64,000 nt of DNA from Deltaproteobacteria bacterium (GTDB lineage: Bacteria > Myxococcota > JACRCW01), in NCBI GenBank assembly GCA_016218805.1, contig JACRCW010000092.1:1-64000 (forward strand). The letters are read 5' to 3'. Positions 9,368 through 18,907 of this stretch are shown here, piece after piece. A program made the position numbers and the translations under genes. How positions within the stretch are numbered: the stretch's first letter is position 1; the number at the start of each line of letters is the position of its first letter. The notes under the pieces were generated by a model. That model was not told the DNA's origin, made no database searches, and saw only the letters and a list, made by a program, of their open reading frames with translations.

Positions 9368-12300
9368 TCAGCCACCGGCCAGTTTGCGGCGCTCATCCGC
9401 CCACCACTTCTCCCACTTCTTCACGGCGGTCTCGCGGTCACGCCTGGGGGAGTCCGCGTCAAACCCAAACGTGTCCTGCGTCAGGGACGCCAGCTCCGCG
9501 CCGGCGCGGGCGCGCACCTCAACGTCCCCGTCCTTGAGCGCGTCAATGAGCCACTCAATGCGGGAGCGCATCTTGTTTTTTTCCCACCAGGCAATCCATT
9601 TCTTCTCGTTGGTGCCGTAGCTCTGCAGGGTGATGGCGTGGAGTGCCTGGGCGGCCTCACCGGCTATCTCCGGCTCCTTGGCGCGCAGTGACCCGATGAT
9701 GGCGGGGATGCTGCCGACGTCACGGAAGCGGCCCAGGAAGTGGATGGCCCGGCGGCGGCCCTCGGGGACCACGGAGTTCACGCGCGTGCGCAGGTGCCGC
9801 AGCACCTGGTCAAAGGCCGGCTCGGCCACGTACGCGCTCAGAGCGTCCCCGGCCAGCTTGCGGATCCGCGGTTCATCGTCGTGCAGGCGGCGCTGCAGGA
9901 ACGGGATGCTGCCGGGGTGGTAGGTGCGCGCCAGCAGCAACGTGGCGAAATACCGGTGGGCCGGGAAGCGGCTGTCCAGGTGCGGCACCGCCACCTGCAA
10001 CCCCAACCCGCCCATGCGGCCCAGCAGGTCCAGCAGCGGGCTGAGCGTGGACGGATCCGGCGGGTTGGGCTCACCGCCAAACGGATCCCAACTGACCTTG
10101 CCGGGGAACGCGCCGGTGAGCGCCGGCAGCGCGGCCTCGCCCAGTTCCATGAGTTTCTGCTGCGCCACGCTGACGCGTTCCGGCTCGCCGGAGAGCAGTG
10201 CCTCGGTCCACGCCTTGGGCGGATCCACCAGCGGCTCCGGGGGCGCCACCGGTGGTGCCTCCAGCACGGGGGCTTCCTCAGACCACTCGTTGGCGGGCGG
10301 TGAAACCGCGGGAACCTCGTCGTGCACGGGTGCGCGGCGGGGCAGCGGCGGCGGCGTGGAGCGGTCACGGAGCTGTTGCGCCTCCGCCTGTTGGGCGGCT
10401 TCAAGCACCACCGCTTCCCAACCGGGCTTCTTCTCCTCCGCGTCCTCGTCGTCCTGCTCCTGGTCCGCAAACGCCTTGTACCCGGCCTCCAGGGACTCGC
10501 CGCCCTGCTTGCCGCTCTCAATGGTGTCCTTGAGCGCCGCGGCAAACGCGCTGGCATTGGCCGGCTCGCCAATCTCACCAAAGACAACCACCTCCTCGCC
10601 CGGGCGGCGCGGCTCCTCCTCCTCGTCATCTTCCGGCAGCGGCTGGTAGGCCACGGGGGGCCCCTGGAGCGTGCCGGCCTGCTCCGCCGCCTGGGTGATG
10701 CCGGCATGCCAGTCCCCGGCTCCCTCCGCCGTCTTGAACGCGGGCCCCGCCGGCGCAGCGGGCGCCGCGGCCTCCGCCGGCGGCGCGGCGTCTGAATGCG
10801 CCAGCAGCGCGGCGGACATCGCGTCGTTCCACGTGGTGTCCTCGCCCAGGCGGGTCTCCGCGGCCTTGGCGGCATCTTCCGCTCCGTCCTCCTCCTCGTC
10901 GTCGTCATCCTCACCGGCGCGGATGCGCGCCAGCGCGCGCGCGGCCAGGGCAGCCGCTTCCGGGGACATGGTGGAACTGGGCGGCACCACCACCGCCTCC
11001 ACGCGCTCCACGGGGGGGACCTCACCCACCTCCAGCGGGACTTCGTCAGGGGGCGCCGCGGCACCCGGGCCAAACATCATGTCCGAGTTGGCAACCGCCG
11101 GCTCCTCCGACGGGGGCGGCGGCGCTTCCGGGGCCGGGGTGGCGGCGGGGACCACCGCGGGGGAGACGTCCGCCGGGACGGGCGCCTCGGCCACACCCTC
11201 GTCGGGAGGCGTCACCGGAGTCACGGGAATGGCCACCGTGTCGCCGGGCGGCACATGGGGCGCCGCGGGCTCACGGAACAGGATCTGCGTGTTGGCGGTG
11301 AGCGGCTCGTCGGCAAACGGGTTGGCCGCGAGTGCAGGCGCCGGCGGCTGGAACAGGATCTGCGTGTTGGCGGTGGCCGGCTCGTCGTCAAACGGCGTGG
11401 GCGGGGCGGGAGCGGGCGGCGCAACGGGCTCCGGCGGGGCCGGCGGCGGCGGGGGCTCGTGCACCGCACCGGGCCGATCCACGACCCAGGCCTCGGCGGT
11501 CGGTTCGCGCGCGACGGCGGGCGGCTCGGCCGCCGGCGCCACGCCGGGTCCGGTGGCCACCCACGCCTCCACGGCGGGCGGCTCCGGCGCCGGGACGGCA
11601 CCCGCGTCCGTGGTGCGGGCCAGGGCGTCATGCAGGGCCGCCGCCGTCACGGCCAGCTGCTGGGCCGGTGTCTCCACGGCCGGTTCCGGAGCCGCGGGCG
11701 CTTCCGCCACGGGCGCCGCCAGCGTGCGCGCGCGGCGTTCCCGGATCAGGTTCTCAAACGCCAGCCCCACGCGTGAGGCGAACGCCAGCACGTCCGACGC
11801 CTGCTTGGTGCGGATGGGCTGCGGGCCGTTGTCACCGTACAGGACAGCCACCACGCGGCCGCTGACCAGGATGGGCTGCAGCAGCATGGAGCGCGGCTGC
11901 CCGCGCCCCAGCCGGTCCGGCAGTGACGCTCCCGGGCGGGACGAGGCCTCGGCCTTGCCCAGCGACGGGGCGCGCGTCTCAACCACCGTGCGCAGCGGGG
12001 AGCGCTCGTCCAGCGGGAAGCGGACGCCCTTGCCCGGCGGCGCCTCGCCTGCCGCCGCGGACCGCAGGCGCGCCGCCCACACCACCGCCTGCCCGCGCAA
12101 CACGCCCAGGAACGCCGCGCACGCAAACGTCTGGGCCGCGAAGCGCAGCGTGATGTCCACGATCCCGTCCCGGTCCTGCGCGCTGGTCAAGTGGGCCAGC
12201 GCCTCCACGAGGTCCATGGGCGGCGCGGGCTTCTCCGGCTCCGGCGCGGGGACCGGGGCCGCCGGCGCGGGGGCCGCGGAGGGCATGATCACGTCGCCGG

Positions 12301-12868
12301 AGAAGGGTGCGGTGGGCTCCACCACGACGGTACCGCCGGCGTCGGGGGCCGCTTCTGGGACGGGCGGCGGCTCCGGCTCCGGCGGGCGGGACTGCGCCCG
12401 GGAGATCAGCGCCTGCTGCAACTCGTCAAAGCGCGGGTCCGGTTCCACGCCGTATTGCGAGCGCAGCACCAGCCGCAGGCGGTGTTCCGTGGTGACGTGC
12501 GGCAGCACCGGGCGGCCGATGGAGGCGGCAAGCTGCGCCAGGCCGTCAACGTCCACCGGCGCGGTGGTGGCAATCCACACGCCCTCCGCGGACACGCCAA
12601 AGGGCGCCACCAGGTAGGAGGCCGCCAGCGTGCCCGGGATGGCCGCCACGGCGTTGGGGTCAGCCTGTTCCAGCCACCCGGCACCACACACCGGGTAGCC
12701 TGCCCACCGCGCCAGGACCTCGGCCATGCTGGCTTCGTCGGCAACGCTCAGTTCCAGCAGCGCGGTGTCAAGCCAACCGCCATACACGACCTGCCGGTCC
12801 AGCGCGGTGGCCAGCGTGTCGCGCGACAGCATCCCGCCGCGCAGCAGGAAGGCACCAAGGGTCTCCAT
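9368..12868 (-). CDS. MshEN-GAF-HEAT hybrid protein
   Basis: The ATG at 12868 gives 1166 residues in four parts. Residues 1-145 resemble the MshEN/GspE N-terminal domain, which binds cyclic di-GMP in some secretion ATPases. About 215-375 resemble a GAF domain (RSMLLQPILVSGRVVAVLYG). About 380-870 are Pro/Ala/acidic low complexity with two NTQILF copies. About 870-1166 are HEAT-like repeats. No ATPase domain is present. Similar modular proteins occur in myxobacteria near type IV pilus or gliding genes. A role as a regulator or scaffold is inferred. It is divergent from folK with 116 bp between starts. Confidence 0.75.
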   Translation of the reverse strand: METLGAFLLRGGMLSRDTLATALDRQVVYGGWLDTALLELSVADEASMAEVLARWAGYPVCGAGWLEQADPNAVAAIPGTLAASYLVAPFGVSAEGVWIATTAPVDVDGLAQLAASIGRPVLPHVTTEHRLRLVLRSQYGVEPDPRFDELQQALISRAQSRPPEPEPPPVPEAAPDAGGTVVVEPTAPFSGDVIMPSAAPAPAAPVPAPEPEKPAPPMDLVEALAHLTSAQDRDGIVDITLRFAAQTFACAAFLGVLRGQAVVWAARLRSAAAGEAPPGKGVRFPLDERSPLRTVVETRAPSLGKAEASSRPGASLPDRLGRGQPRSMLLQPILVSGRVVAVLYGDNGPQPIRTKQASDVLAFASRVGLAFENLIRERRARTLAAPVAEAPAAPEPAVETPAQQLAVTAAALHDALARTTDAGAVPAPEPPAVEAWVATGPGVAPAAEPPAVAREPTAEAWVVDRPGAVHEPPPPPAPPEPVAPPAPAPPTPFDDEPATANTQILFQPPAPALAANPFADEPLTANTQILFREPAAPHVPPGDTVAIPVTPVTPPDEGVAEAPVPADVSPAVVPAATPAPEAPPPPSEEPAVANSDMMFGPGAAAPPDEVPLEVGEVPPVERVEAVVVPPSSTMSPEAAALAARALARIRAGEDDDDEEEDGAEDAAKAAETRLGEDTTWNDAMSAALLAHSDAAPPAEAAAPAAPAGPAFKTAEGAGDWHAGITQAAEQAGTLQGPPVAYQPLPEDDEEEEPRRPGEEVVVFGEIGEPANASAFAAALKDTIESGKQGGESLEAGYKAFADQEQDDEDAEEKKPGWEAVVLEAAQQAEAQQLRDRSTPPPLPRRAPVHDEVPAVSPPANEWSEEAPVLEAPPVAPPEPLVDPPKAWTEALLSGEPERVSVAQQKLMELGEAALPALTGAFPGKVSWDPFGGEPNPPDPSTLSPLLDLLGRMGGLGLQVAVPHLDSRFPAHRYFATLLLARTYHPGSIPFLQRRLHDDEPRIRKLAGDALSAYVAEPAFDQVLRHLRTRVNSVVPEGRRRAIHFLGRFRDVGSIPAIIGSLRAKEPEIAGEAAQALHAITLQSYGTNEKKWIAWWEKNKMRSRIEWLIDALKDGDVEVRARAGAELASLTQDTFGFDADSPRRDRETAVKKWEKWWADERRKLAGG

Positions 12869-12984
12869 CGGCGTCGTCGGACCGTAGGTGGGACATGCGG
12901 GCGGGGTCAAACATCTCGCCGGGCCGGCGGCCGTTGCCGCACGCTTTGCCGGGAGGCCGGTGCATCTGCCATGCGACGGAGCGC

Positions 12985-13503
12985 ATGACTGCGCTTCTGG
13001 CCGGGGCCATTGCCCTCGGCGCCAACCTTGGGGAACCACGCCGGACACTGGCCGGAACGCGCCGCTCCGTCGGTGCGCGGCTGCAGCGCTGGGGCTGCCA
13101 GGACCTGTCATGGAGCCGCCTGTGGCGGACCCAACCGGTGGGGCCGCCCCAGCCGGCCTACCTCAACGCCGCGGTGACGTTTGCCGCGCCGGCCTCTCTG
13201 GACGCCGCCCTGCTGCTGGCGTTTCTGCTGGACGAGGAACGCGCGTACGGGCGCGTGCGGTTGGAGCGCTGGGGACCGCGCACGCTGGACCTGGACCTGC
13301 TGTACCTGGGGGAGACGCGCCTGCAGACGCTGGACCTCACCCTGCCCCACCCCCGCGCCCACGAACGCGCGTTTGTGTTGTGGCCGCTGCTGGACGCGGA
13401 CCCGGGTGCGGTGCTGCCCGGTCACGGCGCGGTGGCACCGCTGGCGCGCGCGCTGGGCCAAACGGGCGTGGAACCGCTGACCGCCGTGGGGGAACCCTGG
13501 TAG
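12985..13503 (+). CDS. folK: HPPK, 2-amino-4-hydroxy-6-hydroxymethyldihydropteridine pyrophosphokinase
   Basis: FolK transfers pyrophosphate from ATP to 6-hydroxymethyl-7,8-dihydropterin in folate synthesis. The 172-residue product shows the family run: ALGANLGEPRRTL near the start, SRLWRTQPVGPPQPAYLNAAV, a RWGPRTLDLDLLYLG metal-binding block with its Asp pair, and LPHPRAHERAFVLWPL. The ATG at 12985 has GGAG just upstream and gives the family-typical N-terminus. No other folate gene is adjacent. Confidence 0.93.
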   Translation: MTALLAGAIALGANLGEPRRTLAGTRRSVGARLQRWGCQDLSWSRLWRTQPVGPPQPAYLNAAVTFAAPASLDAALLLAFLLDEERAYGRVRLERWGPRTLDLDLLYLGETRLQTLDLTLPHPRAHERAFVLWPLLDADPGAVLPGHGAVAPLARALGQTGVEPLTAVGEPW

Positions 13504-13575
13504 CGCTTGGGCCACACAGGCCGGTCACACCGAATCACGCGTGAGGGTTCAACCCGCGGCGACGTTTCCCGGCGT

Positions 13576-14007
13576 TCACCCGGCGGTGGGGGCGCTGGGC
13601 GGCGCGGCACGCGCGCACAAATGCCGGCCCAATGCGCGGTCAAACTTGCCAGTATGGTTGATGAGCCATTCCGACAGGAGGCGGTTGGCGCTGAGCTGGG
13701 TGCTCAGGCCGGGGCCGGCCGTGGCCGCCTGGTGTTTGAGCTCCGCCAGGGCGTGAACAAACCCGTCATGTTGTGCCTTGTGCTCCTGATAGTGCGGATA
13801 CGCCGTGGCCTTCATGTGCCGCTCTTCCGCCCCAAAGTGCACCACCACGTATTCTTCCAGGAACACCAGGAGCGCCCGCAGTTCCTGGGCGCTCTTGCCC
13901 GTGCGGCACGCGTCAAAGATGCGGTTGATGCGGGCAATGAACTCCATGTGTTGGTGGTCAATCTCCGCCACGCCGGTTTCCAAGCTATCATTCCATTGCA
14001 GCGCCAT
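13576..14007 (-). CDS. Bacteriohemerythrin
   Basis: A 143-residue four-helix O2-binding protein with a non-haem diiron site. All seven ligands expected for the family can be placed: His20 (IDHQH), His57 and Glu61 (HFGAEE), His76 and His80 (HKAQH), His108 and Asp113 (NHTGKFD). The ATG at 14007 is preferred because GGAG lies about 7 bp upstream. The last 15 residues are an Ala/Pro extension. It is a stand-alone domain, so likely a soluble oxygen carrier or sensor. No neighbour indicates a pathway. Confidence 0.92.
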   Translation of the reverse strand: MALQWNDSLETGVAEIDHQHMEFIARINRIFDACRTGKSAQELRALLVFLEEYVVVHFGAEERHMKATAYPHYQEHKAQHDGFVHALAELKHQAATAGPGLSTQLSANRLLSEWLINHTGKFDRALGRHLCARAAPPSAPTAG

Positions 14008-14377
14008 GTGCGTCTCCGGAAGCAAAGCGCGTCAAACCGTATCATGTCATTGTCGCGGTTTCACCTTGATCAACCGTGACGTCCGGGTGATTGCGTGATG
14101 ACGACACGACGTGCGGCAATCATGCGCTTTTGCTGCCGCCACCTGTGGCACAAAGCCACGGATTGCCCGGGCGCAGACGAAACGCAATGAAATAGACCAT
14201 GGATGGTCTCAGAAATGAGACATGCAAGCGGGGTCCGCCGTGGAGGGTTGCCCGCTGTGCCATGTTGCCGGCAGTGCAGGCGAATCATGAGCCAATGGAA
14301 GCAGCCCCCCGCGTAATTCGCCGCAACGGCCCATTGTGCGCCGTTCCTTTCACGGGCGTTCAGCGGAGGAGTTCCTC
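14008..14377. other. 370-bp divergent intergenic region with nested palindromes
   Basis: No gene is supported between bacteriohemerythrin and the large lipoprotein. It holds overlapping inverted repeats at 14195-14221: GACCAT-GG-ATGGTC, then GTCTCA-GAAA-TGAGAC sharing three bases with the first. A 5-bp repeat (GTGGC...GCCAC) lies near 14150. These could be operator or leader structures for the downstream gene. No convincing -35/-10 pair was found. Confidence 0.4.
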
Positions 14378-17300
14378 ATGGCAGGCATGAGTCGGCGTGT
14401 TTCATGGTTGTTGGTGTCCGCGTCCTTGGCCGTCTGTTCGGCAGGCTGTGGCGGCTGTGGCGGCGGCCCTGGAGCGGGGGAAGAGGGCGGAAGCAGCGGT
14501 GATGCCGGCCAGGCATCCAGTTCCAGCAGTGGCGGCGTCGCGGTCAGCAGCAGCGGAGGCTCGGGTGCCACCGCGTCCTCCGGAGGGGCGCTGTCTGGCA
14601 GCGGTACCGGTGGCTCGTCGGGCGCGGCCCAGTCAGGCTCCAGCGCAGCGGGGCCATCCTCGTCGCTGCCAGCGTCATCCTCCGTGGGTGGGGCCTCGTC
14701 CCTGGTGGCCGGGTCATCCTCGGCGGCCCCACCGGCCAGCTCCGCGGCACCTTCCAGCAGCGCCCCGGCGGATCCGGTTCCCGTGGTGGCGCTCACCTCT
14801 CCTGCCCATGACGGCACCACCTTCACGGCGCCCATTGCGCTCAACAGCACGGTCACCTTCGTTGCCACCATCACGGACAACGCCGCCATCAATTCCGCGG
14901 GCGTGTCCTGGACGGTGACGCCGCCCGGCGGCAGCCCCAGCACGCCGTCCGGCGGTGCGCTCGCGGGCAACCAGGCGTCCTACCAGGCACTCCTCAACGT
15001 GGCGGGGGCCTGGACCATCCGCGTCAGCTACTCGGATGGTTTCAACGCGCCGGTTTCCGCGCAGGCGGTGGCGCAGGTCCACGCGGACCTCCCGCCGCAG
15101 CTTGCCTGGATCTCCCCCGCCAACGACGGTGCGCGCGTCACCGGCGCACGGCGCGTGGGCAGCCAGTTGCTCTTCCAGGCCAGCCTCTCCGATGACGCGG
15201 CGCTGTTGCCGCAAAACGCAACCTGGAGCCACCGCGACCCCGGCGGCACCACCGCCACGTCCCAGGGCGTGTTTGTGGGGACAGGGGCCAACGCCGCGCG
15301 CATGGAATACACCGCGGACCTGGCCACGCCGGGCACGCACACCATCACGGCCACGTATTCAGACGGGACCACCACGCGGGCCATCTCGCTGGAAGCGGTG
15401 GTGCTTGCGGATCTGCCGGCCACGGCGGCGTTCACCGCGCCCGCCCATGACGGAACCAGCGTGACCGTGCCCGTGGCGGTGGGTGACAACCTCACCTTCT
15501 CCGTTTCCCTTTCCGACGACACGGGGATCATCCCGCAGAACGGCCAGTTCAACGTGACCTCCCCATCCGGCACGCAGAGCAACCAGGGAACGGTGAACGT
15601 CAACGGGAACAGCGCCACCGCCACGCTGGCCGTGGCATTTGCCAGCGCCGGCAGCTGGCGGGTGAGCTTCACGTATACGGATGCGGGTGGAAACACGACG
15701 ACGGTGACGCTGACCATCACGGTGGCCCAGGATCCGGCACCGGCGGTGGCCATCACCGCGCCCACCAACGACGGCGCGCAGGTGACGGCGCAGGTGCGCG
15801 AGAGCACCGCCATTTCGTTCACCGGTTCCATCCAGGACAACGCGGCCATTGTCCCGCAGGGCATTCTGTGGACCTACGCGCCGGTGGGCGGCCAGCCCAT
15901 CACCAGCCAGGGCACGGTGACGGGCAACGGAAACCTGGTGGCGGTGGCGTTCAACGTTGCCAATGCGGGCGCGGCAGGCAGCGCTTCGGTGTCACTGCGG
16001 TACACGGACAGCGGCGGCAACACCGTCACCCGCACGCTCATTGTCCCGGTGATCTCCAACCTTGCTCCCGCGCTGGCGCTCACGGCGCCGGCCAACAACG
16101 GCGCGCGGGCCAACGCCACGGTGCGCGTGGGGACGCCGGTGAACTTCGCGGCCACCATCACGGATGACCAGGCCATTGTTTCGTCCGGGATTGCGTGGTT
16201 GCTGACCAGCCCCGGCGGGTCCGCCACGCCCAGCCCAGGCGGTTTCAACCCGGGAAACCCGGCCACCACGGGCACGGCCACGTTTGTCGCGTCATTGGTG
16301 GCTCCGGGGGATTGGACGGTGCAGGTTGGGTACACGGATGCCACCGGGCTGTCCGCTTCCGTGCAGATCCTGGTGACGGCGGTGGCCAACAACCCGCCAA
16401 CGTGCACCTGGACGGCCCCGGCGGCGTGCCTGGGCAGCGGCAACCACGCGTTCAGCGTGACGCTGGCGGACCCGGACGGTGACACGCCGGTGGTGGCGGC
16501 CATCCACAGTGACAACGCGGGCGACGTGGTGACCACGCTCAACGTCAGCGGCAGCGGGACACGGACCGTCAACATCAACCTGGCGGCGGGCACGCGGACG
16601 CTTTCCTGCACGCCCACGGACAGCACCGGGCTGGCGGGGAGCGCCGGCCTGCTGGCCATCACCACCAGCGCGGCGCCCACGCTTTCCATCAACCAACCGG
16701 TGGACGGCGCGCGGATCACATTGGGCCAGCCGCTGGACTACCAGGTCAGTGCCACCACCAGCCCGCTGGCCAGCCCCGGCACGGTGACGCTGACGGACTC
16801 CGAGGAAGGCGTGCTGGCGTTGGACGCCGGTGGCGCGGGATCGGTGGCGGCGCCCATCCTGGGCCTCCACGAACTGGTGTCATCCGTGGTGGACACCTGC
16901 GGCGCGACGGCCACCGCCCGCGCGCGGTACGGCGTGACGACGGCGGGGGGAGCACTGACCACGCTGGGAACCCCGGTGGATACCGGCGGCGCCATCGTCG
17001 TGACGCACGTGGCCATGGACGGCACCACCCCGGTGCTTGGAACGGACAACTCGCCCACCGCGTGGGCGCTGTACTCGGTGGATCCGGCCACGGCTGTGGC
17101 GGCGCCGTTGGAGCCTGCCGTGGCGGGGGACACCATCCTCAACGGCACGCAGACGCCGGTCACCTCCATCTCCATGGGCGGAGCCAACGGCGGCGCGCGT
17201 TTTGAAACGTATTCGTTTGACGGCGACGGGCTGTTCCTGTGTGCACGGGACATGGCGTCCAATCAGGCGGTGTGCCGCCAGTTCCGCCAGGGGGACGCCA

Positions 17301-18076
17301 ACCTCCGCTCGGACAACGTGGTGGCGGCGGCGGTGGCGGGCAGTGGCCTGGGCCAGGGAGAGAGCTACGTGCTGGTGCTGTCTGGGGACCGGCTCCAGCT
17401 CTATGCGCCGATGGCCTTCAACGGCGGTGGCGGAACGCAGGTGACGCTGCAGCAGGCCGGGGCCTCCGTCCAGCAGGGCAGCGCAGCAGACCAGCTTCCG
17501 GGCAACTTCCAGGCGCTGGCCGTGGTCTCCCTCACCGTGGGCGCGACTTCCTCGACGCTGGTGGCCTGGGTGGGCACCAGCAATGGCGCACACCGCGTCA
17601 CCTTCACCATCACCGCGGGGGGCACCACCCGCTCCATCCAGCACTTTGATGCGAGCCACCCGCAGAACAACAACGCGTGGCCCAGCTTCAACGTGCGCGC
17701 CATTGCACTGGATCCCGCGGGTAATGGCGCCGCCTGGTTTGGGCTGGCCAGCGGCATAGGCCGGTATGACGGCAGCGGCTTTCCGGCGGGATTTGACGCG
17801 ATCACGACGACATCCGGCGGCGCGCCGACGGACATCACCAGCCTGGCGGTGGACCGCTTCCCCTCCGCCACGGTTCCCATCCTGTGGGCGGGCACAGGTG
17901 GCGCCGGGTTCTGGCGTATTGACGGGACGGTGGCGGGAACGCCGTTGGGAATCCAGGTGACCACCACAGACGGCCTGGGGCTCCCCTCCAACACCGTGAA
18001 CTCCATCGCTGTGGACGCGGCGCACACCAAGTGGATCGGCACGCCCATGGGTGCCTGGGCCTACCTGGGGTACTGA
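14378..18076 (+). CDS. Large lipoprotein with Ig-like repeats and a propeller-like C-terminus
   Basis: Translation from the ATG at 14378 (GGAGGAG 6 bp upstream) gives 1232 residues. A signal peptide ends in a lipobox (SAGC), followed by a ~100-residue Ser/Gly/Ala linker. Five Ig-like repeats of about 100 residues follow, each opening like a [AS]PAxDGxxVT motif with a DDxAI element. The C-terminal third contains short blocks such as VNSIAVDAAHTKWIG, typical of regulator-propeller repeats. It is probably an outer-membrane or surface protein. The linker style matches the lipoproteins at 4362-6080 and 37838-40657, suggesting a shared export class. Its ligand is unknown. Confidence 0.8.
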   Translation: MAGMSRRVSWLLVSASLAVCSAGCGGCGGGPGAGEEGGSSGDAGQASSSSSGGVAVSSSGGSGATASSGGALSGSGTGGSSGAAQSGSSAAGPSSSLPASSSVGGASSLVAGSSSAAPPASSAAPSSSAPADPVPVVALTSPAHDGTTFTAPIALNSTVTFVATITDNAAINSAGVSWTVTPPGGSPSTPSGGALAGNQASYQALLNVAGAWTIRVSYSDGFNAPVSAQAVAQVHADLPPQLAWISPANDGARVTGARRVGSQLLFQASLSDDAALLPQNATWSHRDPGGTTATSQGVFVGTGANAARMEYTADLATPGTHTITATYSDGTTTRAISLEAVVLADLPATAAFTAPAHDGTSVTVPVAVGDNLTFSVSLSDDTGIIPQNGQFNVTSPSGTQSNQGTVNVNGNSATATLAVAFASAGSWRVSFTYTDAGGNTTTVTLTITVAQDPAPAVAITAPTNDGAQVTAQVRESTAISFTGSIQDNAAIVPQGILWTYAPVGGQPITSQGTVTGNGNLVAVAFNVANAGAAGSASVSLRYTDSGGNTVTRTLIVPVISNLAPALALTAPANNGARANATVRVGTPVNFAATITDDQAIVSSGIAWLLTSPGGSATPSPGGFNPGNPATTGTATFVASLVAPGDWTVQVGYTDATGLSASVQILVTAVANNPPTCTWTAPAACLGSGNHAFSVTLADPDGDTPVVAAIHSDNAGDVVTTLNVSGSGTRTVNINLAAGTRTLSCTPTDSTGLAGSAGLLAITTSAAPTLSINQPVDGARITLGQPLDYQVSATTSPLASPGTVTLTDSEEGVLALDAGGAGSVAAPILGLHELVSSVVDTCGATATARARYGVTTAGGALTTLGTPVDTGGAIVVTHVAMDGTTPVLGTDNSPTAWALYSVDPATAVAAPLEPAVAGDTILNGTQTPVTSISMGGANGGARFETYSFDGDGLFLCARDMASNQAVCRQFRQGDANLRSDNVVAAAVAGSGLGQGESYVLVLSGDRLQLYAPMAFNGGGGTQVTLQQAGASVQQGSAADQLPGNFQALAVVSLTVGATSSTLVAWVGTSNGAHRVTFTITAGGTTRSIQHFDASHPQNNNAWPSFNVRAIALDPAGNGAAWFGLASGIGRYDGSGFPAGFDAITTTSGGAPTDITSLAVDRFPSATVPILWAGTGGAGFWRIDGTVAGTPLGIQVTTTDGLGLPSNTVNSIAVDAAHTKWIGTPMGAWAYLGY

Positions 18077-18216
18077 GGTCCACGCCGGAGTGAGGCGCCG
18101 GGCTGGGCAACGGCCTTGGCGCTTCACTCCGGGCGCCCCCTGGCAAAGTGCATGAAATGCGGCGGCCGGGCTGCTCCTGGTTGACGCTTGCGCCGGGTGT
18201 GGAACACGCTTTGTTC

Positions 18217-18732
18217 ATGCCAAGATACGCCGCGTTCTTGCGGGGGGTGTCCCCCGTCAATTGCAGCATGGCGGACCTGAAACGCTGCGTGGAAAAGGCG
18301 GGTTTCTCCAACGTCGTCACCGTGCTCGCCAGCGGGAATGTGGTGTTTGACGCTGCGGGCACACCGCCGGCCACCCTGGAGCGCGCGCTGGAGGGCGCCA
18401 TGGACAAGCACCTGGGGCGGACCTTTGGCACCATGGTGCGGTCAATGGACAGATTGCATGAGATCCTGGCGGGGGACCCGTACCAAGGCTTCAAGCTGCC
18501 GCGGGGCGCAAGGCGCGTGGTGACCTTCCTGCGCCAGCGCGGCGCGCCGGCAGTGCGCCTGCCGGTGGAACTGGACGGGCCAAGCCTGCTCACGGTCATG
18601 GGCGCGGAGCTCTTCAGTGCGTACGTCCCAAGCCCCAAGGGTCCCGTGTTCATGACGCTCATTGAGAGGAGCTTTGGGAAGGATGTGACCACACGAACGT
18701 GGGATACCTTGACCAAGGTGGCGGCCAGGTGA
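18217..18732 (+). CDS. DUF1697 family protein
   Basis: The 171-residue product matches DUF1697: it opens with MPRYAAFLRGVSP, has MADLKRCVEKAGFSNV and an ASGNVVFDA block, and closes with a TTRTWDTLTKVA segment. This is a small cytosolic family of unknown function found widely in bacteria. The ATG at 18217 gives the usual N-terminus. The gene stands alone. Confidence 0.88.
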   Translation: MPRYAAFLRGVSPVNCSMADLKRCVEKAGFSNVVTVLASGNVVFDAAGTPPATLERALEGAMDKHLGRTFGTMVRSMDRLHEILAGDPYQGFKLPRGARRVVTFLRQRGAPAVRLPVELDGPSLLTVMGAELFSAYVPSPKGPVFMTLIERSFGKDVTTRTWDTLTKVAAR

Positions 18733-18782
18733 GCGGAGGCACCGTTGACCGCCGGCGCCGACGCGCTTCGCCGTTGCGCGCG

Positions 18783-18809
18783 CGGCGCTCGGCTCACTGA
18801 ACCACACGC
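18783..18809 (+). repeat. 27-bp imperfect direct repeat, left copy
   Basis: This copy matches 20542-20568 at 25 of 27 positions. The two lie on either side of the GT-C-type membrane gene. Confidence 0.6.
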
Positions 18810-18907
18810 GCTCCACTGCGCGCTCTGTGGGCGGCGCGTCGCCGGGCGCCGGCTCGGTTGACGAGCCGTCCGCCGTTCCCACACCTTCCTTCCGGAAAGG
18901 TGGACGC

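Noticed and set aside
10671..12617. A 648-codon open frame antisense to the MshEN-GAF-HEAT gene
   Set aside because: The sequence is Ser/Ala-rich with no recognisable domain, while the sense strand encodes structured domains.
14073..14082. FNR-like half-site TTGATCAA near the hemerythrin gene
   Set aside because: The 4-bp spacer of the consensus is missing, so it is an ordinary palindrome.
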